A stretch of DNA of 64,000 nt from UBA11373 sp035291545. Its GTDB lineage: Bacteria; Actinomycetota; Acidimicrobiia; Spongiisociales; UBA11373. A model generated the notes under the pieces. It saw nothing but the letters and a program-made list of their open reading frames with translations. It did no database searches and had not been told where the DNA came from. Positions 17,532 through 25,988 of the stretch are shown in pieces (positions within the stretch are counted from its first letter, which is position 1; the number at the start of each line of letters is the position of its first letter). The position numbers and the translations under genes were made by a program. The stretch is taken from positions 4,602 to 68,601 of the forward strand of contig DATDRW010000069.1 in NCBI GenBank assembly GCA_035291545.1, in the 5' to 3' direction.

Positions 17532-18792
17532 TTGCCCGCACGACGAGCAGGGTGGCGATCCCCCACCACACCCCGGATAGGCCCCATCCCAGAGGCAGCA
17601 CGGCGAGCATCACACCGGCGGCGAGAGCCGACGCGGCGACCATCGCTCCCGCCAGGTAACGGAAGTCACCGGCGCCGATGAACACCCCATCGAGCACCCA
17701 CACGACCGCCCCGAGGGGCTGCAACAGCGCTACCACCCACAAGATGCCCTCCACCGCCCGGCGAACCGGTGGATCGGCCCCGAACCATCCCGGGAGGAAG
17801 GGCGCCAGCATCAGAAGGACGACACCGGCGACTACGCCCGCACCGACGCCGAGTACCAGCAGGCGGTCGGCGACCTCGGTGGCTTCCCGGTGCCGTCCGG
17901 CGCCCAAGAGACGACCCACCACCGCCTGGGCCGCGATCGCAAACGCGTCGAGCGCCAGAGCCGTGAAGAGAAACACCTGCATCAGCACTTGATGGGCGGC
18001 GATCGCCGTGTCGGACACCCGGGTGGCGACCGAGGTCGCCAGGGTGAACGCCACCATCAACGCGGTGGTGCGGATGGCGAGGTCGCGACCCACCACCAGG
18101 AAGGACCGCACCTCGCCCGCCACGGGGCGGGCGCCTGCCAGGCCGTAGCGCCGCCGGCCCCGGGCGAAGAGAACCAGAAAGGCGGCGGCTCCCCCCCATT
18201 GTGCGATCACCGTCGCCCAGGCGGCACCGGCCACCCCCCAGCCCGCCCCGAAGATGAGCAGCGGGTCGAGCACCAGGTTGACCAGGTTCACCCCGACGGC
18301 CACCAGGAAGGGGGTACGCGTGTTCTGGTATCCCCGATACGCCCCGTGCCCGACCCGCATCAGGAGCACGGCCGGGGCGGCCAGCGCCCGAACCCGGACG
18401 TACTCGACCGCGGCCGCGGCGACCTCACCGTTGGCGCCGAATGCCCCGATGATGTCCTCTCCGAAGCCACGGAGCACCAAGACCACCACACTCCCTCCGC
18501 AGGCGGCAAGAGTGAGAGCCGTGACCACGGCACGACCGGCGGTCGCGGTCTGCCCGGCGCCCACCGCCCTGGCGACCACCGTCGTCGTGCCGTACTCGAG
18601 GAAGTTGAAGAGGAAGAACGAAACGGTGAAGAGGGCCGTCGCCACCCCGAGCCCACCGAGGGCGTCGGTTCCGATGCGGCCGACAAACGCCGTGTCGACC
18701 AGGCTGAGCAGCGGGTCGGCGATGAGTGCCCCCAGCGCCGGGAGCGCCAACGCGACGATCTCCCGGTCGTGGGACGAGCGCAGCCGGATCAC
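17473..18792 (-). CDS. MATE-family efflux transporter
   Basis: 439 residues, 12 predicted helices. The N-terminal half has IVALALPALGALIADPLLSLVDTAFVGRIG, where the PLLSLVDTAFVGR portion is typical of the DinF-like branch. It likely exports cationic or amphipathic compounds with an ion gradient. The GTG at 18792 overlaps the nth stop (GTGA). Its 3' end overlaps the convergent MFS gene by 59 bases, which is long. Confidence 0.9.
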   Translation of the reverse strand: MIRLRSSHDREIVALALPALGALIADPLLSLVDTAFVGRIGTDALGGLGVATALFTVSFFLFNFLEYGTTTVVARAVGAGQTATAGRAVVTALTLAACGGSVVVLVLRGFGEDIIGAFGANGEVAAAAVEYVRVRALAAPAVLLMRVGHGAYRGYQNTRTPFLVAVGVNLVNLVLDPLLIFGAGWGVAGAAWATVIAQWGGAAAFLVLFARGRRRYGLAGARPVAGEVRSFLVVGRDLAIRTTALMVAFTLATSVATRVSDTAIAAHQVLMQVFLFTALALDAFAIAAQAVVGRLLGAGRHREATEVADRLLVLGVGAGVVAGVVLLMLAPFLPGWFGADPPVRRAVEGILWVVALLQPLGAVVWVLDGVFIGAGDFRYLAGAMVAASALAAGVMLAVLPLGWGLSGVWWGIATLLVVRAITLAWRRVSPRGPFRSPPG

Positions 18793-19439
18793 CGGAGCGT
18801 CTTGTCGGGATACGGGCAGCGGTCGGTGAGCACGCAGTCGAAGCACCGGGGCTTCTTGGCGTCACAGGTGTCCCGGCCGAACTGGATGAATCGCATCGAG
18901 ATCCCCGACCACGCCGCCTCCGGGTACAGGTCCTTCAGCGCAGCCTCCACCTTGACCGGGTCGACTGCAGCGGTGAGACCGAGACGGCGAGACACCCGGC
19001 CGACGTGGGTGTCGACGGCGATGGCGGGGTGTCCGAACGCTTCGGCGAGCACCACGCTCGCGGTCTTCCTCCCCACACCCTTGAGGGAAACCAGCCGGTC
19101 GAGATCGTCGGGCACCACGCCCGAGAAGCGCTCCACGAGGTCGGCGGAGAGGTCGAGGATGGCCCTCGTCTTCTGGCGATAGAACCCGGTCGAATAGACC
19201 ACCGCCTCGACCTCCTCCGGGTTGGCCGCGGCGAGGTCGTGGGGTGTGGGCCACCGGGCGAACAGCACGGGCGTGACCCGATTCACGGTCTCATCGGTGG
19301 TCTGAGCGCTGAGCACGGTCGAGACCAGCAACTGCCAGGGGTTGCGGTAGTCGAGCGCGGTCCGGACGCTCCGGTAGCGCCGCTTCAGCCGATCGAGGAT
19401 GGTGCGGGCATTCCTCCGCTCGGCCTGAGACGCGGTCAT
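18789..19439 (-). CDS. nth: Endonuclease III
   Basis: 216 residues. The helix-hairpin-helix SLKGVGRKTASVV holds the catalytic Lys125, and Asp143 follows in AVDTHVGRVSRRL. The 4Fe-4S cluster ligands are C-x6-C-x2-C-x5-C in DTCDAKKPRCFDCVLTDRC. It removes oxidised pyrimidines and nicks the abasic site in base-excision repair. It shares a 48-base divergent spacer with xpt. Confidence 0.97.
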   Translation of the reverse strand: MTASQAERRNARTILDRLKRRYRSVRTALDYRNPWQLLVSTVLSAQTTDETVNRVTPVLFARWPTPHDLAAANPEEVEAVVYSTGFYRQKTRAILDLSADLVERFSGVVPDDLDRLVSLKGVGRKTASVVLAEAFGHPAIAVDTHVGRVSRRLGLTAAVDPVKVEAALKDLYPEAAWSGISMRFIQFGRDTCDAKKPRCFDCVLTDRCPYPDKTLR

Positions 19440-19487
19440 CGGGCGGCGATGGTACCGGGGCGGCGCCCGACGGTACCCTCGCGAGCC

Positions 19488-20117
19488 GTGTCCTCACCCG
19501 CGACCACACCAGGTGCCGCCGCCCTGGAGCGCGCGGTGCGCGAACGCGGCAGGGTGGAGGGATCGCTCGTCAAGGTCGACGACTTCCTCAACCACCAGGT
19601 GGATCCCGCCCTGCTCGATCTCATCGGGCAGGACATCGCTGACCGCTGGGAGGGTGAGCACATCGATCTCGTGGTCACCGCCGAGGCGAGCGGAATCCCG
19701 CCGGCACTGACCGTGGCCCGCAGCCTCGGTGTTCCGATGCTCTATGCCAAGAAGTACCTCCGGACCACTACCGAGCGTCCGTCGTACGTGCGGGAGGTCG
19801 CCTCTCCGACCAAGGGCACCGAGTACCGGGTGGAGATCACCCGCCGACTGCTCCCGGGAGGCCGCCGGGTACTCGTGGTCGACGACTTCCTCTCCGGCGG
19901 CCGTACCGCCGAGGCTCTCGGAGAAATCATCGAAGAGGCCGGTTGCTCGGTTGTGGGGTTCGCTTTCGTAATCGAGAAGTCGTTCGTGGAGGGGAGGAGC
20001 CGGCTTCTCGACCGAGGGTGGCGGGTCGACTCCCTGTTGCGCGTCACCTCGCTCGAGGGCGGACTCGGCCTCGACACCGCTCGATTCGTTCCCGAGCACC
20101 GCGACGGCCCCGGCTAA
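19488..20117 (+). CDS. xpt: Xanthine phosphoribosyltransferase
   Basis: 209 residues from a GTG at 19488. The PRPP loop is VLVVDDFLSGGRTAEAL; DFLNHQVDPALL and the YAKKYLRTT segment match Xpt. It salvages xanthine to XMP. It is about 15 residues longer at the N-terminus than usual. No purine riboswitch is seen in the short 5' spacer. Confidence 0.9.
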   Translation: MSSPATTPGAAALERAVRERGRVEGSLVKVDDFLNHQVDPALLDLIGQDIADRWEGEHIDLVVTAEASGIPPALTVARSLGVPMLYAKKYLRTTTERPSYVREVASPTKGTEYRVEITRRLLPGGRRVLVVDDFLSGGRTAEALGEIIEEAGCSVVGFAFVIEKSFVEGRSRLLDRGWRVDSLLRVTSLEGGLGLDTARFVPEHRDGPG

Positions 20118-20144
20118 CCTTCCCCCCTCGACACCGGAGGCCTT

Positions 20145-20861
20145 GTGGAAACCCGCGGTCGGCCAGACCCCACGACCCTCGCGTTCCACGCATCGCGCAT
20201 CGTCACCGACCTCGGCGTCCTCCTCATCCTGGCGTCGATGAACCTCACCTACGTCACCGCACCCGGAGGGGACCGCACGGCGATGGCTCTCGACGCCCTC
20301 CCGGCGCTATTGCTCGTCGCCCCGATCTTCATCGTCACGCTCCTCCCGGATCACACCCGTCCCCTTCCCCGCCCGGTTGCGTGGGGGGCTCTCGTGCTCG
20401 GCCTGGTCGCGTTCCCCTATGCCATCGTGAAATACCTCGATGCGGTCGTGCTCGCCGACACCCTCGACGGTACCCTCGGCCTCGGGGTGCGGCTGCTCGT
20501 GTTCGGCGCCTTCGTGACCATCGTCGGGATCGTCATCGGCCTCACCCGTTCGTGGATGGGACTCCCCTCCGGCGGATCGCCGACCCGGCGCACCGCGGTG
20601 CCGACGGCGCGGCGCGGTCCGGCGCCGGATGCGCCCGCCGTCAGCCGGGCCGAGGCGTCGCGTCCCCGACCGGCCCGGGCGGTGCCGGAGCAGAACCCGT
20701 TCACCGATCCCCTCTTCGATTCGCTCGAGATCCCGGAAACCCGCGCGCCGGAGGCCGCCTCGACGCGTCATCCGGATCTCGTGTACGACGCCGGGGGCGC
20801 CGCCGACCGGTCCGCCGACGAGGGCCCGGAACCACCGCGGGATCGACCGCCCGGTCGCTGA
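20145..20861 (+). CDS. Membrane protein with cytoplasmic tail, unknown
   Basis: 238 residues from a GTG at 20145. Four membrane helices between about 20 and 142, then a Pro/Arg/Ala-rich tail of about 90 residues with no repeats. I do not recognise a family. It lies 27 bases after xpt and three bases before the next small membrane gene, so the three are probably co-transcribed. Confidence 0.75.
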   Translation: METRGRPDPTTLAFHASRIVTDLGVLLILASMNLTYVTAPGGDRTAMALDALPALLLVAPIFIVTLLPDHTRPLPRPVAWGALVLGLVAFPYAIVKYLDAVVLADTLDGTLGLGVRLLVFGAFVTIVGIVIGLTRSWMGLPSGGSPTRRTAVPTARRGPAPDAPAVSRAEASRPRPARAVPEQNPFTDPLFDSLEIPETRAPEAASTRHPDLVYDAGGAADRSADEGPEPPRDRPPGR

Positions 20862-20864
20862 ACC

Positions 20865-21242
20865 GTGCACCCCTGGCACCCGATCGCAATCGTCGGAACG
20901 GCCTTCGCGGCACTGTCGATGCCCTTTCCCTTCGCGACGCTTCCCGTCCTCGGGGTGCTCAACGGGATCGAGGCCGATGCGTGGCCGTCTCTCATCCCCC
21001 TGCTCCCGCTGGTGCTGTTTGCTTCCATGGGCGATTGGGGACGGGGATTGCGGCCGACGGCCGCAATCGCGGTGATCGTGCCGGCGTGTCTCGCGGTCAT
21101 CTTCGCGGTTGCCAAGCTCGCCGATGCCGTCCTGGCCGTACGCGCTACGACCGGCGCATCGATGGGTGCTGGGGCGTTCGTCCTGCTCGGGGGAACCCTG
21201 ATCGCTCTCGGCGGAGCGGCCGCAGCACTCAGCCGCGTCTGA
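20865..21242 (+). CDS. Small integral membrane protein, unknown
   Basis: 125 residues, about four hydrophobic helices covering most of the length (IAIVGTAFAALSMPFPFATL onward). GTG start. No recognised domain. Its TGA stop directly abuts the stop of the convergent gene, both in the palindrome TGATCA. Confidence 0.75.
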   Translation: MHPWHPIAIVGTAFAALSMPFPFATLPVLGVLNGIEADAWPSLIPLLPLVLFASMGDWGRGLRPTAAIAVIVPACLAVIFAVAKLADAVLAVRATTGASMGAGAFVLLGGTLIALGGAAAALSRV

Positions 21243-21737
21243 TCAGAGTGTGAACGGGATGCCGATGGCGATGTAGAGAAAGCCGGCGACCGCCGACCAG
21301 AACGCCGTCGGGTTGGGTGGGGGACGCAGCCCGCGCCGAAGCCGCTCCATCGGATCACGGCGCTTCATCACCTTCCCGTGACGCACGTCGGCATCGTGCT
21401 CCACGTCGTCATCCTGGGTGTTGCGGGCTCCGACGAGCGCACCGGCCGCTCCGACCGCGATGTTGGCGAACCCACCGCCGCGGGCGCCGCCGGCGAGAAG
21501 GCAAAGCGTGCCCGACGCAAGCGAGCTGTAACCGAACGCATGGGTGAGACGCGCGCTGGATGCGAGGAAGATGACCAGGGCGATCACGCTGATCGCGACA
21601 AGGCCGAGCAGGAAGACCTTGACGTACACCAAGAGCCGCTCGCGTAGTGGCTCGGCGACCCACAGTTTGTTCCGGGTATCCCAGCGCCGTCGTTCCAGAA
21701 ACGTCCGCGGTCCCGGGGTGACCGGTGGCTGCTCCAT
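21243..21737 (-). CDS. Membrane protein, unknown
   Basis: 164 residues from the ATG at 21737. A basic N-terminal region (RTFLERRRWDTRNKLW), two helices near 50-100 and one at the C-terminus, with an acidic/basic middle (NTQDDDVEHDADVRHG). No family recognised. It converges with the preceding plus-strand gene with zero spacing. A longer upstream frame is Thr/Ser-rich and looks non-coding. Confidence 0.7.
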   Translation of the reverse strand: MEQPPVTPGPRTFLERRRWDTRNKLWVAEPLRERLLVYVKVFLLGLVAISVIALVIFLASSARLTHAFGYSSLASGTLCLLAGGARGGGFANIAVGAAGALVGARNTQDDDVEHDADVRHGKVMKRRDPMERLRRGLRPPPNPTAFWSAVAGFLYIAIGIPFTL

Positions 21738-21798
21738 GTCCCGAGGGTAGGCGGATGCCGGTTCCGCGCACGACCGATGCGGGATATCCTCGCCGGTC

Positions 21799-22680
21799 GT
21801 GACCAGGACATCCCTCGCCGTGCTCTCGCTCGTGCTCGCCGCATTTCTGTTCGGAGCGACCTTCGTCGTGGTGAAGGATGCGATAACCGCACTGCCTCCC
21901 CTCGGGTTCGTCGGGTGGCGCTTCACCATCGGTGCCGCAGTACTTCTCGCCGTGTCCCGCCCCAAGGCCCGTCAGGCCGCGATCGCCGGCATCGTCGGCG
22001 GATTGTGGCTGTTCGCCGGATACGCCTTTCAGACGAAGGGCCTCGTGACCACCACCGCCTCGAACTCGGGGCTGGTCACCGGGCTCTACGTGGTATTCAC
22101 CCCGCTGCTCGCCGCCGCGGTGGGACGGCGCCGTCCTCGCCCCCTCGTGGTCACGGGTGCGCTGGTGGCGTTCGGCGGGCTGGCCGTCCTCACCATGTCG
22201 AGCACGCTCACGCTGCAGAGCGGCGACCTGTCGACGATCGCCGGCGCAGTCGGCTTCGCCGGCCACATCGTGTACCTCTCCCGGGTGGCACACCGGTACC
22301 CGGTCGTCGCTTTCACCGGTGTCCAACTCGCCGTGGTCGGGGTCCTGGGGCTGACCTCGTCGGCCCTTTTCGAGGACTTCACCCTCCCCGGATCCGAATC
22401 CGTCACCGCGCTCCTCGTCACCGGGATCGCAGTCGGCGCCGGCGCCTTCCTGCTGCAGGTGTGGAGCCAGACCGTGCTCGGTCCTTCTCGAACCGTACTG
22501 ATCCTCGCTCTGGAGCCGGCATTCGCCGCGCTCACCGGGGCGGTCGTGCTCGGAGAGCGGCTCGGAATGCGCGGCGGCATCGGTGCCCTCCTCATCCTCG
22601 CCGGGATCTATGTCGTGCTCACCGCCACCGGGCCGGAAGACGACCTACCCACGGCCGAGTCGCTCTCGGCCGCCCACTGA
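21799..22680 (+). CDS. EamA/DMT-superfamily transporter
   Basis: 293 residues, ten membrane helices formed by two EamA repeats; the first has AAFLFGATFVVVKDAITALPPLGFVGWRF split over helices 1-2, the second the conserved LEPAFAALTGAVVLGERL. It probably exports a metabolite or amino acid; the substrate is not readable. GTG start. The 3' end overlaps the convergent small gene by 36 bases. Confidence 0.9.
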   Translation: MTRTSLAVLSLVLAAFLFGATFVVVKDAITALPPLGFVGWRFTIGAAVLLAVSRPKARQAAIAGIVGGLWLFAGYAFQTKGLVTTTASNSGLVTGLYVVFTPLLAAAVGRRRPRPLVVTGALVAFGGLAVLTMSSTLTLQSGDLSTIAGAVGFAGHIVYLSRVAHRYPVVAFTGVQLAVVGVLGLTSSALFEDFTLPGSESVTALLVTGIAVGAGAFLLQVWSQTVLGPSRTVLILALEPAFAALTGAVVLGERLGMRGGIGALLILAGIYVVLTATGPEDDLPTAESLSAAH

Positions 22681-22956
22681 AGGGTCGAGCGCATCGTCGT
22701 CCCGCCGCTGTTCGGCGATAGACCGCACGTGGAGCGCAGCCCGCAGCGCCACCAGCAGCAAGAACAGCACCAGTCCGAGCACGGCGAGGAGTTCCGGGCC
22801 GTCGAAATACGACGTGTGGCAGGCACCGATCCCCCCGGTGCAAAGCCCGAACCCATCGCCGCCTCCGGCGAGATCGAGCAGCACGATCAGCGGCAGCAAG
22901 GCCGCCGCCACGATCCCCACAATGATGCCGATGACGAGGATCCGGATCGAGGTCAC
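22645..22956 (-). CDS. Small two-helix membrane protein, unknown
   Basis: 103 residues from a GTG at 22956. Two strong membrane helices (about 5-28 and 53-75) flank a Gly/Cys-containing loop (GFGLCTGGIGACHTSYFDG) with two cysteines that could form a disulfide outside. The C-terminus is charged. Family not recognised. Confidence 0.65.
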   Translation of the reverse strand: MTSIRILVIGIIVGIVAAALLPLIVLLDLAGGGDGFGLCTGGIGACHTSYFDGPELLAVLGLVLFLLLVALRAALHVRSIAEQRRDDDALDPSVGGRERLGRG

Positions 22957-23099
22957 GGGGCAACGGTAGAACGGTTGGCGCCTTTGTCGGGGACACCCGG
23001 GCCGGCACCGGGGACAAGTCGACCGCCGGTCCCTCCTCCGATTGCCAGCGGCTACCCACGGCGGTACCGTCGCCGCACGGTGAATCACAAGCGTGTGAG

Positions 23100-24746
23100 A
23101 TGACCTCGGCGTCGACCTTCTATCAAGAGCCCTTCAGCGGGGACGAGGCCGCACTCCTCGGTCGCTACTTCACCAACACCGACGGCCCGGTCTTTGCGCT
23201 CATCAACCTCCCTGAAGTCGTCAAGGGTGCCCTCTTCGCCCGCTACAGCCGCAGCCCCAAGTCGTTGCGGAGGCTGTTCCTCGACGAGTTCTCGGCGGCA
23301 CCCGAGGTTGGGATCGGTGAGATCGCCGGGGCCCTCGGTGCCGAGGACGGCACGGTCCGGATGGCCCGGGCTGAAGAGTTGTACGCCAGAGTGTTCAACC
23401 AGTACGGGGACGACTCGGTGGCCCAACTCGGGGCGATGCATCTCGCCTGCGAGCAGGCATCGAACGTGCTCACCAAGGTGCTCGAGTGGGGCCGCCTGGC
23501 CGCATACCTCGAACAGAGCACTCGCTACATGTTCTACGACGAGCGCCTCGGCGGCCGCTACCGCTACCGAGTCCCACCGGAGGTGGCCGGCTCGAGCCTG
23601 GAGGCCGACTTCACGAAGACCCTCGATTCCCTGTTCACCACCTACGGTGCGCTCACGCCCGGCCTGACGACCTACTACGAGACGCTATTCCCCAAGGCGG
23701 AAGGCGACTCGGGATTCGTGTACCGCAGCACGATCCGCGCCAGGGTGTGCGACGACCTCCGCGGCCTGCTCCCGGCCGCCACGATCTCCAACGTCGGCAT
23801 CCATGGCTCCGGACAGGCCTTCGAGATGCTGCTCCTGCGGATGCGGTCGCATCCGCTCGCCGAGGTGCGCAGCTACGCCGATCTCATGCTCACCGAGCTG
23901 CGCAAGGTTGCCCCGGCCTTCCTCCGCCGGGTCGACGTCCCCGACCGCGGGGGCGACTGGTCGCGCTATCTCGAAGAGACCGCGGCAGCGATGCGCCTCA
24001 TTGGTCGAGAATTCGACGCCACCCCACCCGACCGCCCCGAGGTGACCCTCGTGGAGTGGGATCCCGAGGCGGAGGCCAAGGTCGCCGCAGCAGCGCTCTA
24101 TGCGGTCACCGATCTCCCCGACGACGTGCTCCTCGAGCGGGTGCGGGCACTCCCCGCGACGGAACGGCTCCGGCTCATCACCGGCTACACGGGCGACCGC
24201 CGCAATCGCCGTCACAGGCCCGGAAGGGCGTGGGAGCGCACCGGCTACCGGTTTGACATCCTGTGCGACTACGGCATCTTCCGCGACCTGCAGCGCCATC
24301 GCATGCTCACGATCGAGTGGCAGCGGCTCGGCACCCACCATGGGTTCATCGTGCCTCCGTCGATCGACGAGCTCGGCGAGCAGACACGCTGGCGAGAGGC
24401 GATGGAGGGCGCGGCCGTGCTCGCCGGTCGGCTGGCTGCAGCGCTCGGTCCCGAGGTCGCCCAGTACGCGGTCCCCTTCGCCTACCGGGTTCGCTTCGTC
24501 ATGCAGCTCAACGTGCGCGAGGCGCTTCACCTCCTGGAACTCCGTACTGCGCCGGGCGGGCACCCCGACTACCGCAGGGTATGCCAGGAGATGCATCGCC
24601 TGATCCGCGACCAGGCGGGACATGTCGCGCTCGCCGAGGCGATGCGGTTCGTCGATCACTCCGACACTGATCTGGGGCGCCTCGACGGCGAGCGGCGGGC
24701 CGCGGCCAGACGCGCCGCCGCCGGGGTGGGCGATCCCGACGACTAG
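23100..24746 (+). CDS. thyX: Tandem-domain ThyX-like flavin thymidylate synthase
   Basis: 548 residues, about twice the length of ThyX. Two ThyX-like halves are visible. The first keeps LEQSTRY (137-143), matching the second part of the RHRx7S signature, but its NxR segment reads NVGIHGSG (231-238). The second keeps RHR (399-401) and LNVREALHLLELR (470-482) but has lost the Ser and Glu of the signature. Each half therefore carries different active-site residues, as if one composite site is made between them. ThyX methylates dUMP with methylene-folate and FAD. Activity is inferred; a thymidylate-synthase-like role other than dUMP methylation is possible. No thyA is in the window. Confidence 0.8.
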   Translation: MTSASTFYQEPFSGDEAALLGRYFTNTDGPVFALINLPEVVKGALFARYSRSPKSLRRLFLDEFSAAPEVGIGEIAGALGAEDGTVRMARAEELYARVFNQYGDDSVAQLGAMHLACEQASNVLTKVLEWGRLAAYLEQSTRYMFYDERLGGRYRYRVPPEVAGSSLEADFTKTLDSLFTTYGALTPGLTTYYETLFPKAEGDSGFVYRSTIRARVCDDLRGLLPAATISNVGIHGSGQAFEMLLLRMRSHPLAEVRSYADLMLTELRKVAPAFLRRVDVPDRGGDWSRYLEETAAAMRLIGREFDATPPDRPEVTLVEWDPEAEAKVAAAALYAVTDLPDDVLLERVRALPATERLRLITGYTGDRRNRRHRPGRAWERTGYRFDILCDYGIFRDLQRHRMLTIEWQRLGTHHGFIVPPSIDELGEQTRWREAMEGAAVLAGRLAAALGPEVAQYAVPFAYRVRFVMQLNVREALHLLELRTAPGGHPDYRRVCQEMHRLIRDQAGHVALAEAMRFVDHSDTDLGRLDGERRAAARRAAAGVGDPDD

Positions 24747-24806
24747 TGCCGCGTCACGCAACGTCTGGCGCGGTCACGACGGCCCCCGACGCCACCGGAC
24801 GGGGCA

Positions 24807-25019
24807 TTAGCCGGCCAGCGGGATACGCAGCACCAATCGATCCCCCTCGACCGCCGCCTCGGCGTCTGCGATCAGCGAGTAGTCGACGAAGTCCTGCTGC
24901 GCCGACGCCAGGAAGCGGCGGCGGGCCTCCCCCTCCAGGGGCGGCACACCTCGCTCCTTGACGGCGGCGGCGCGGTCGCGGAAACGCTTGCGGAAAACGT
25001 CGATGTCGAACTCGGCCAC
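24807..25019 (-). CDS. Small acidic/basic protein, unknown
   Basis: 70 residues from a GTG at 25019 with GGGGAGGAAC just upstream, a strong ribosome site. One helix-rich region (DIDVFRKRFRDRAAAVKERG), then DFVDYSLIADAEAAVEGDRLVLRIPL, which looks like a small alpha/beta fold. Soluble, no cysteines. It is divergent from the ArsA-like pair, about 115 bases away. Family not recognised. Confidence 0.65.
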   Translation of the reverse strand: MAEFDIDVFRKRFRDRAAAVKERGVPPLEGEARRRFLASAQQDFVDYSLIADAEAAVEGDRLVLRIPLAG

Positions 25020-25133
25020 GTTCCTCCCCGACGGCTTCACACCAGGCTAGGCCGTTCGCCGCCTACCCTCCCCCCTCGGCAGCCGTCCCCGTCCGGCCGG
25101 TCCGGTTGCGAGTGTCCTTGTAGTCGAGCCTGG

Positions 25134-25988
25134 ATGAGAGCGGTGCTGAACCGACGGCTGCTGCTGGTCACGGGCAAGGGAGGCACGGGCAAGAGCGCCG
25201 TGGCCGCCTCGCTGGCCGTCGCCGCCGGCCGGCGCGGATTGCGGGTCCTCGCCCTGGCGATGGACCATGGAGCCGGCCTGGCCCGTCACCTCCGGGCCAC
25301 CACGCTCGGTCCGGCACCACAACGCTGCGGAGACGTCCACGTCGCCGTCGTCGACCCGGTCGCCGCCCTCGACGAGTACCTGCGGATGCGGGTACGGGTG
25401 CCCCGCCTGGCCGCGGTGAGCCGGGTCTTCGCCGCGGTCGTCGAGACCGTGCCCGGTGTGCGTGACACCACCATGATCGGGAAGGTCGTCTTCGAGTCGA
25501 CGCGCCCCCGGTGGGATCTCGTCGTTGCCGACGCTCCCCCGACCGGGCAGGTGTCCTCCTTCCTCGAGGCCCCGGCGACCATCGCCGGCCTCGTCCCCGG
25601 TGGCGCCGTCCGCGACCAGGCCGCGTGGATGCGTTCCGTGTTGGCCGACCCTCAACACACCGGACTCGTCGTCGTCGCCACACCGGAGGAGTTGCCGGTG
25701 ACCGAGGCGAAGTCGTTCATGGCCGGGGTCACCGCGAGCCGTACCGCCGCCGTGGCGGCGTCGGTGGCCAACAAGGTGCTGCCGGCGCCCGATTTCGACG
25801 GTTCCGCTCTTGCCGGCACCACCGACTCGTCGAGCCGCCAGGCGGGCGCACTCCACCTCGCCCTCATCGAACGACAACAGGGCCACCTGATGGACCTGAA
25901 GGCGGATCGCACCATCCCGTTCCTCTTCGGGATGCGCACGGCCGGTGAGACCACAGAGCGCATCGCCGACCTCTGGGGGACGGTTTGA
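25134..25988 (+). CDS. Get3/ArsA-like ATPase, first of pair
   Basis: 284 residues. Deviant Walker A TGKGGTGKSAVAASLA (signature Lys); switch II-like DLVVADAPPTGQVSSFL; GTETAK-like EELPVTEAKSF. It belongs to the actinobacterial Rv3679/Rv3680-type tandem of ArsA/Get3-like ATPases, not an arsenite pump: no ArsB is nearby. Such pairs are thought to act as a heteromer in membrane-protein or envelope function. It overlaps the second copy by TTGA. Confidence 0.85.
   Translation: MRAVLNRRLLLVTGKGGTGKSAVAASLAVAAGRRGLRVLALAMDHGAGLARHLRATTLGPAPQRCGDVHVAVVDPVAALDEYLRMRVRVPRLAAVSRVFAAVVETVPGVRDTTMIGKVVFESTRPRWDLVVADAPPTGQVSSFLEAPATIAGLVPGGAVRDQAAWMRSVLADPQHTGLVVVATPEELPVTEAKSFMAGVTASRTAAVAASVANKVLPAPDFDGSALAGTTDSSSRQAGALHLALIERQQGHLMDLKADRTIPFLFGMRTAGETTERIADLWGTV

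Noticed and set aside
23100..24746. Frameshifted fusion of two thyX genes
   Set aside because: The frame is open for 548 codons with family-like sequence across the junction; the divergence of both halves is long-standing, not an error.
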